From the NCBI GenBank assembly GCA_027068615.1, contig JAMOQV010000155.1, positions 1-25,538 of the forward strand: a DNA stretch of 25,538 nucleotides. Reading direction: 5' to 3'. Of this stretch, positions 21,703 to 25,538 are shown one piece after another (within the stretch, counting starts at the first letter, position 1; each line of letters starts with the position of its first letter). The notes beneath the pieces are model-generated. The model was not told the DNA's origin, did not search any database, and worked only from the letters and a program-made list of their open reading frames with translations. The stretch comes from Helicobacteraceae bacterium. Its GTDB lineage: Bacteria > Campylobacterota > Campylobacteria > Campylobacterales > Sulfurimonadaceae. A program made the translations under genes and the position numbers.

Positions 21703-21760
21703 TCCTCTTAGTAAAATGAACTTATTTTAGCGAATTAGAGATTAAAAAAAGATATATAAT

Positions 21761-22513
21761 TTATTTATGAATCTCTTTTATCATTTCATAAGCTTGATTT
21801 ATCTCTTGTGTCTTTGCTGTTGCTTCTTTTATGTAGCTATCGTCTTTACCTTGAGATTTTATAATATCTGGATGGTATTGTCTTACTAATTTTCTATAGG
21901 CCTTTTTGATAGTTGCCATATCATCTGTTTCTTTTACTCCAAGTATCTTATAAGCATCTGATATATTATTTTGAGGTTTTATATTTTTTATCATATCTTC
22001 AAACTGATCAAAAATATTATGATATATTTTTGGATCAAATTCTAAACTTTCTGCTATTGTTGCTAGTATCTCCTCTTCACTTTTGCTAACCTCTCCATCT
22101 ACAAATGCCAACTGTATAAGAAATCCCATGAAATGAAGTTGTTTTGCTTTATCTCTTTTTATACTTTGAGACAGTTTATAAGCTATCTCTTGTATATTTG
22201 AAATAGAATGTTTTTCCTCTTCAAAGATTTGCTTTAAAATGCTTTTTGTTTTTTCTGGTTCTGGAAATATACCAGATATATCATCAAACATTATTCCTAT
22301 AAGTTGTGCTTCTAGAGCATCTACTTTTCCATCTGCTTTTGCCACTTTTGCAACAAGAGCTACAAAAAGTCCTAATTCTGAATTTTTTATAGATTCATAA
22401 GATATTGAAAAGTCTTTTAAAGCTTCTTTTGAATACTCTGTATAGTTTGAATAACTTTTAAATACATAGTAAAACACAACTCCTAGTATAGCTAGTACAA
22501 TAATATTTCCCAT
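21761..22513 (-). CDS. djlA: DjlA-like protein: membrane helix, TerB-like domain, J domain
   Basis: A 250-residue protein with an N-terminal membrane helix (residues 2-18), a TerB-like all-helical domain (about 45-160) with two acidic metal-site-like motifs (AKADGKVDALE at 59-69 and AFVDGEVSKSEE at 136-147), and a C-terminal J domain (about 185-250) with HPD at 214-216. This order is that of DjlA, a membrane-tethered DnaK co-chaperone involved in envelope stress in E. coli. It begins one base after the stop of the oxygenase gene and is the last gene of the sdh-like operon. No clear terminator is seen in the 58 bases before the porin gene. Confidence 0.85.
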   Translation of the reverse strand: MGNIIVLAILGVVFYYVFKSYSNYTEYSKEALKDFSISYESIKNSELGLFVALVAKVAKADGKVDALEAQLIGIMFDDISGIFPEPEKTKSILKQIFEEEKHSISNIQEIAYKLSQSIKRDKAKQLHFMGFLIQLAFVDGEVSKSEEEILATIAESLEFDPKIYHNIFDQFEDMIKNIKPQNNISDAYKILGVKETDDMATIKKAYRKLVRQYHPDIIKSQGKDDSYIKEATAKTQEINQAYEMIKEIHK

Positions 22514-22514
22514 T

Positions 22515-23105
22515 TTATAGTTCCTTTTTATCTACTCTAAACCAACCAGCTATAGAGTATCTTTTTTTATTTGATTTTAGTACTTCATGAGGAAACTCTT
22601 CACTCATAAATACTACTAAAGTATTTAGTTTAGGTGTTACTTTCGTCAAATACTTATCGTATTTGTCATATATAATAAGTTCTCCACCATCCTCTTTTTT
22701 CCAATCATCATTTAGATAAAAAACTGTTGTTACAACACGGTTTTTTGAATTTTTAAAGGCATCTAAATGTTTTTCATAAAAATCACCATTATCATACAAT
22801 GCAAAATGACTTTCATAGTAGCTAAGTCCTAGATACAACTCTTTATTAAGATAAGTTTGTAAAGATTTACTAAATTCTAAAAATTTACTTTGTATAGAAT
22901 TGTCTTCATATAACCAATGAATTTTATCTTTTCTTTTATTTTGATCTAGTTTTGAATCTATAGAGATACCAGCTTGTTTATAGTTTGTTTTATTGATCGC
23001 AAAATTTAAAAGTTCTTTTGCCAAATCTGTATCTAGTGCATTTTCTATAACAACATATCCATCTGTAACTAATGCTTGAGTTATAGTTTCATAAAGCTCT
23101 TTCAA
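22515..23105 (-). CDS. 2-oxoglutarate/Fe(II)-dependent oxygenase (prolyl 4-hydroxylase-like)
   Basis: A 196-residue double-stranded beta-helix oxygenase. The metal triad is His113 and Asp115 (YEKHLDAF) with His173 (FPHEVL), and Arg182 (KKRYSIAGWF) is placed to bind 2-oxoglutarate. GGELIIYD and NTLVVFMSEEFPHEV are typical of the 2OG-FeII_Oxy_3 group, whose members include prolyl hydroxylases and SM-20-like proteins. The substrate is unknown. The start codon is TTG 23105, overlapping the sdhB stop as TTGA, with GGAGGAGG (rc of 23115-23122) inside the end of sdhB as a very strong ribosome site. Because the enzyme needs 2-oxoglutarate and releases succinate, its tight coupling to an SdhAB-like pair is chemically suggestive but not proof of a shared pathway. 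Confidence 0.87.
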   Translation of the reverse strand: MKELYETITQALVTDGYVVIENALDTDLAKELLNFAINKTNYKQAGISIDSKLDQNKRKDKIHWLYEDNSIQSKFLEFSKSLQTYLNKELYLGLSYYESHFALYDNGDFYEKHLDAFKNSKNRVVTTVFYLNDDWKKEDGGELIIYDKYDKYLTKVTPKLNTLVVFMSEEFPHEVLKSNKKRYSIAGWFRVDKKEL

Positions 23106-23788
23106 AAACTAAGTCCTCCTCCAAATGAAGCGAAGTTTGGGTCTATATATCCATAGATTGAACTTTTCATTCTTAATTTTTCTATATCTGCTTTACTTGA
23201 TATATCTTGAGGGCATACCATTGTACATTCATTACAAAGTGTGCAGTCCCATATACCGTTTGTTTGTATAGCATCTATTTTTTCTTTTTCATCAGTTTCT
23301 CTTTTATCTGATATATATTTAAATACCCTTGTTAATGAAAAAGGACCTTTAAAGTCTGGATTTAGAGTATAAACTGGACATGCACTATAACAAGAACCAC
23401 ATAATATACAATCACTTTGTATCTCATTTAATTTTTCATCATTTTGAGATATTGCAACTTTTTCTTCTGTTGGATTTAACCAAGCTTTTGATAGTTTGTT
23501 AAAACTGTATGCTTTATCCATATTTACTACTAAATCTTTTATGATAGGTAAGTTTTTTAATGGTGTTATTTCATCACCATCTTGCAATTTGTACGAACAG
23601 GCTAAAACTTCTCTTCCATTTACTCTCATAGCACAACTTCCACACACACTACTTCTACAACCACTTGCAAAGGTAAGAGAAGCATCTTGTGTTGTTTTTA
23701 TATGGTTTAGTACTTCTAAAAGTGTAGCATTTTCTAAATCAACTTCATATTGTTGAAATTTACTTTCTCTTTTAATTTTTATCTTCAT
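23102..23788 (-). CDS. sdhB: SdhB/FrdB-like iron-sulfur subunit with a full third cluster motif
   Basis: A 228-residue iron-sulfur subunit. The N-terminal [2Fe-2S] domain has Cys44, Cys49, Cys52 and Cys64 (SGCRSSVCGSCAMRVNG...LAC). The first C-terminal motif is Cys127, Cys130, Cys133, Cys137 (CILCGSCYSACP). The second is Cys182, Cys185, Cys188, Cys192 (CTLCNECTMVCP). In classical SdhB/FrdB this last motif lacks a Cys at the Cys185 position and carries [3Fe-4S]. An extra Cys there is known from type E (archaeal-type) enzymes and predicts a second [4Fe-4S]. It overlaps sdhA by 4 bases (23785-23788). No cytochrome b, SdhCD or CCG-domain SdhE gene adjoins it, so the electron partner must be elsewhere or soluble. 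The C-terminus ends in glycine-rich GGGLSF. Confidence 0.82.
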   Translation of the reverse strand: MKIKIKRESKFQQYEVDLENATLLEVLNHIKTTQDASLTFASGCRSSVCGSCAMRVNGREVLACSYKLQDGDEITPLKNLPIIKDLVVNMDKAYSFNKLSKAWLNPTEEKVAISQNDEKLNEIQSDCILCGSCYSACPVYTLNPDFKGPFSLTRVFKYISDKRETDEKEKIDAIQTNGIWDCTLCNECTMVCPQDISSKADIEKLRMKSSIYGYIDPNFASFGGGLSF

Positions 23789-25338
23789 ACTATACCATCC
23801 TTTGTTACTAATGTATCTTTTTCAAATATCTGCTGTTCTTCTTGAAAATCTATTCTAAAATGTGCTCCTCTACTTTCTTGCCTATATATAGCACTTTTTA
23901 TTATAACTTCTGCTAGAAGTAGAGTATTAGTAAATTCTAAAAATTCAATTTTATTTGTATTGTAAACTTTTGAATTATCATATATTCCCATTTCTGGTAG
24001 TTTTGATATATAGTTTTGTACTTTTTTTAGTGCTTCATTTAGTGAGTTTTCATCTCTTGTAATTCCTACATTACTATAAAACAGATTACCTAATTCTTTT
24101 TTTATCTCATAAAAGTTGATTTCAGGATTTTCATTTAATTTTATGTCATCTAAAATTTCAATTTTTTGATCTATCTCTTTTGCCTCTTTAACAGCAAATT
24201 TACCAACTTCTCTACCAAATACTATAAGTTCCAATAGTGAATTACCACCTAAACGATTTGCACCATGAATATGATGATTTGCACATTCACCAACAGCGAA
24301 AAGACCTTTAATATTTGTTTGTGAATTTTCATCAACATCTATCCCACCCATAGTATAGTGAGCTACTGGTTTTATTGGAATTAAGTCATTTATAGGATCT
24401 ATATTTTCATATAGTTTTGCTAACTTTCTTTCTTGTGGTAACTCTTCATTTATAAATTTTTCTCCAAGATGTCTTATATCTAAAAAAACATCCTCTTTAT
24501 TTTTGATCTGTTTATCTATGGCACGAGCAACTTTATCTCTAGGAAGAAGTTCATCTACAAATCTTTTACCTTTTGAATTTAACAAGTAGCCACCAGCACC
24601 TCTAGCACTTTCAGATATTAATATAGCTGAATTTTTAAGTGCTGTTGGATGAAACTGTATAAATTCCATATTGCTAAGTTTAGCACCAATTTTAAATGCT
24701 GCTGCTATACCATCTCCTGTTGAAGCTTTTGAGTTTGTTGAGTGATTATCATATATACGAGCATAACCACCAGTTGCTATTATGACAGCAGAAGCATTAT
24801 GAAGTTCAACTTCCCCAGTTCTGATATTTAAAATCTTTGCCCCTGTAATTTCATCGTTATCACAAACTAGCTCTAATAAAAATCTTTCATTAAGAATTTC
24901 TATATTTTTAGATAAGCATCTATCATAAAGTGTATGTAAAATTTTTAATCCAGTATAATCTTGTGCATAACAAGCACGTGGTGCAGAAGCACCACCTAAT
25001 GTTCTTTGGGCAATTTTAGAATCTTGAGTTCTACTAAAGCATACACCTATTTTATCTAACCATTGAACTGTATCTACTGCTTTTTTACATAAAAATTCAA
25101 CCATTTTTTCATCAGCCAAAGAGTGAGCAGATTTTAGGGTATTTGTTATATGTGATTTTACACTATCCTCTTTTATATTTCCAAAAGAAGCATTAATCCC
25201 ACCCTGAGCCATACAAGTTTGAGACCTTGTTGGATACTCTTTGGTTATAACTTTTACATTAGCACCTGCTTCATGGGCACTTAAAGCACAGCTTAAACCT
25301 GCACCACCTGCACCTATGATTAAAATATTTTTTTGCAT
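23785..25338 (-). CDS. sdhA: SdhA/FrdA-like flavoprotein with Gln at the covalent-FAD position
   Basis: A 517-residue FAD enzyme of the succinate dehydrogenase/fumarate reductase/L-aspartate oxidase family. The Rossmann motif IIGAGGAGLSCALSAHEAG opens the protein at residue 7. Active-site positions are kept: His230 (FHPTAL), Glu243 and Arg246 (ESARGAGG), Arg267 (LPRDKVARAI), His327 (HYTMGGIDV) and Arg362 (GANRLGGNSL). The segment holding the FAD-linking His in E. coli SdhA/FrdA (RSHT) reads TRSQTCMAQGG, so residue 40 is Gln and the flavin should be non-covalent. It has no Tat signal, unlike the periplasmic MfrA of Wolinella and Campylobacter. It is shorter than usual SdhA (570-600). The paired sdhB argues against NadB. 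Start ATG 25338, 9 bases from GGAGAG. Confidence 0.8.
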   Translation of the reverse strand: MQKNILIIGAGGAGLSCALSAHEAGANVKVITKEYPTRSQTCMAQGGINASFGNIKEDSVKSHITNTLKSAHSLADEKMVEFLCKKAVDTVQWLDKIGVCFSRTQDSKIAQRTLGGASAPRACYAQDYTGLKILHTLYDRCLSKNIEILNERFLLELVCDNDEITGAKILNIRTGEVELHNASAVIIATGGYARIYDNHSTNSKASTGDGIAAAFKIGAKLSNMEFIQFHPTALKNSAILISESARGAGGYLLNSKGKRFVDELLPRDKVARAIDKQIKNKEDVFLDIRHLGEKFINEELPQERKLAKLYENIDPINDLIPIKPVAHYTMGGIDVDENSQTNIKGLFAVGECANHHIHGANRLGGNSLLELIVFGREVGKFAVKEAKEIDQKIEILDDIKLNENPEINFYEIKKELGNLFYSNVGITRDENSLNEALKKVQNYISKLPEMGIYDNSKVYNTNKIEFLEFTNTLLLAEVIIKSAIYRQESRGAHFRIDFQEEQQIFEKDTLVTKDGIV

Positions 25339-25347
25339 TTTTATCTA

Positions 25348-25427
25348 CTCTCCACTGTAATTGTATCGCTATGATATAATAATTTTTATATGATATAATT
25401 TAACTTCAAAATAAAAGGTTATATAAG
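25348..25427. promoter_or_regulatory. Divergent promoter region of sdhA and asnB
   Basis: Two copies of TATGATATAAT (25370-25380 and 25389-25399, repeat period 19 bases) each hold an extended -10 TGATATAAT facing asnB. The minus strand carries the sdhA ribosome site GGAGAG (rc of 25348-25353). AAGG at 25415-25418 is the only good ribosome site on the plus side, 9 bases from an ATG at 25428 that opens a five-codon frame ending at TAG 25443-25445. Confidence 0.5.
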
Positions 25428-25444
25428 ATGGGTATTTATAAGTA

Positions 25445-25538
25445 GTGTGTGCAATCTTTGGAATACTAGGTAGATATAATGAGCAACAAGCTAAAAAAGC
25501 TTTAGCCCTTTTAATTCATCGTGGTAGGGATTTTTGTG
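25445..25538 (+). CDS. asnB: Glutamine-hydrolysing asparagine synthase (5' end only)
   Basis: GTG 25445 opens a frame to the window edge giving 31 residues: MCAIFGILGRYNEQQAKKAL and then ALLIHRGRDF and a final Cys. The start MC(G/A)IFGI with Cys2 as the N-terminal nucleophile and the HRG(P/R)D motif identify a class II glutamine amidotransferase domain of the AsnB type; Cys2 must be exposed by removal of Met, which supports this exact start. There is no ribosome site directly before the GTG. It overlaps by one base the stop of a five-codon frame (25428-25445) that has a proper one, so translation may restart there. GlmS or PurF would show other early residues, but only the N-terminus is visible. 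Confidence 0.75.
   Translation, partial: MCAIFGILGRYNEQQAKKALALLIHRGRDFC

Noticed and set aside
23785..25338. L-aspartate oxidase (NadB) as the identity of the flavoprotein, suggested by the non-His flavin position and 517-residue length.
   Set aside because: It overlaps a three-cluster SdhB-like gene by 4 bases and there is no nadA or nadC nearby. Not fully excluded, so noted in the finding.
1..25538. tRNA or rRNA genes, CRISPR arrays, insertion sequences and prophage.
   Set aside because: I read the gaps on both strands and saw no cloverleaf with T-loop consensus, no regularly spaced repeats, no transposase or integrase and no att-like duplications.

Overview
The window (about 30% G+C by eye) reads as chromosome of a Campylobacterota member, most like a sulfur-metabolising Sulfurimonas/Sulfurospirillum/Arcobacter-type organism. 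The reasons are a DUF507 gene next to carA, a ccoNOQP operon followed by DUF4006, a FixH-family gene and an AddB-type nuclease gene (an order I recall from Campylobacter jejuni), PsrABC-type molybdoenzymes, and a DUF3373-type porin. Genus is inference; no rRNA or tRNA gene is present to settle it.

Layout. 1-618: the 3' end of tsaD, then about 500 bases without an intact gene. This stretch carries two decayed remnants, a CheY-like receiver N-terminus on the plus strand and a YfiR-like periplasmic domain on the minus strand. 619-2299: DUF507 gene and carA. 2300-2503: regulatory region with an inverted repeat over a perfect -10 box. 2504-9744: a long plus-strand operon ccoN-ccoO-ccoQ-ccoP-DUF4006-29 aa membrane peptide-TPM-like protein-FixH-like protein-addB. 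9725-12009, minus strand: a large beta-propeller/helical protein of unknown role and a small secreted protein that resembles a cytochrome c without CXXCH. 12227-19823, minus strand: two adjacent Psr-type molybdoenzyme units. The upstream one is complete (psrA-psrB-psrC). The downstream one is trmO-psrA2-psrB2, without its own membrane subunit. 19824-20271 is an AT-rich untranslated region. 20272-21702 is a porin gene ending in a strong terminator. 21761-25338, minus strand: a tightly packed operon of an unusual SdhA/FrdA-like flavoprotein, an SdhB-like iron-sulfur protein, a 2-oxoglutarate/Fe(II) oxygenase and a DjlA-like co-chaperone. 25339-25444 is a divergent promoter region and asnB starts at 25445, cut by the window end.

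How the parts fit. The plus-strand operon encodes a high-affinity cbb3 terminal oxidase and assembly or accessory proteins. The psr cluster encodes quinone-linked reduction or oxidation of polysulfide, sulfur, thiosulfate or a related substrate, with export through the Tat pathway. The neighbouring porin may provide outer-membrane passage. The sdh-like pair belongs to C4-dicarboxylate/quinone or thiol redox metabolism.

Most worth a second look: (1) the anchorless second Psr unit, whose PsrB has a Cys-to-Thr change in a cluster motif and which is overlapped by trmO; (2) the SdhAB-like pair with Gln at the covalent-FAD His position, an extra Cys in the third cluster of SdhB and no anchor subunit nearby; (3) a 29-residue membrane peptide inside the cbb3 operon; (4) a perfect 28-base palindrome directly in front of the propeller gene. 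All function calls come from reading motifs by eye; no database search was run.
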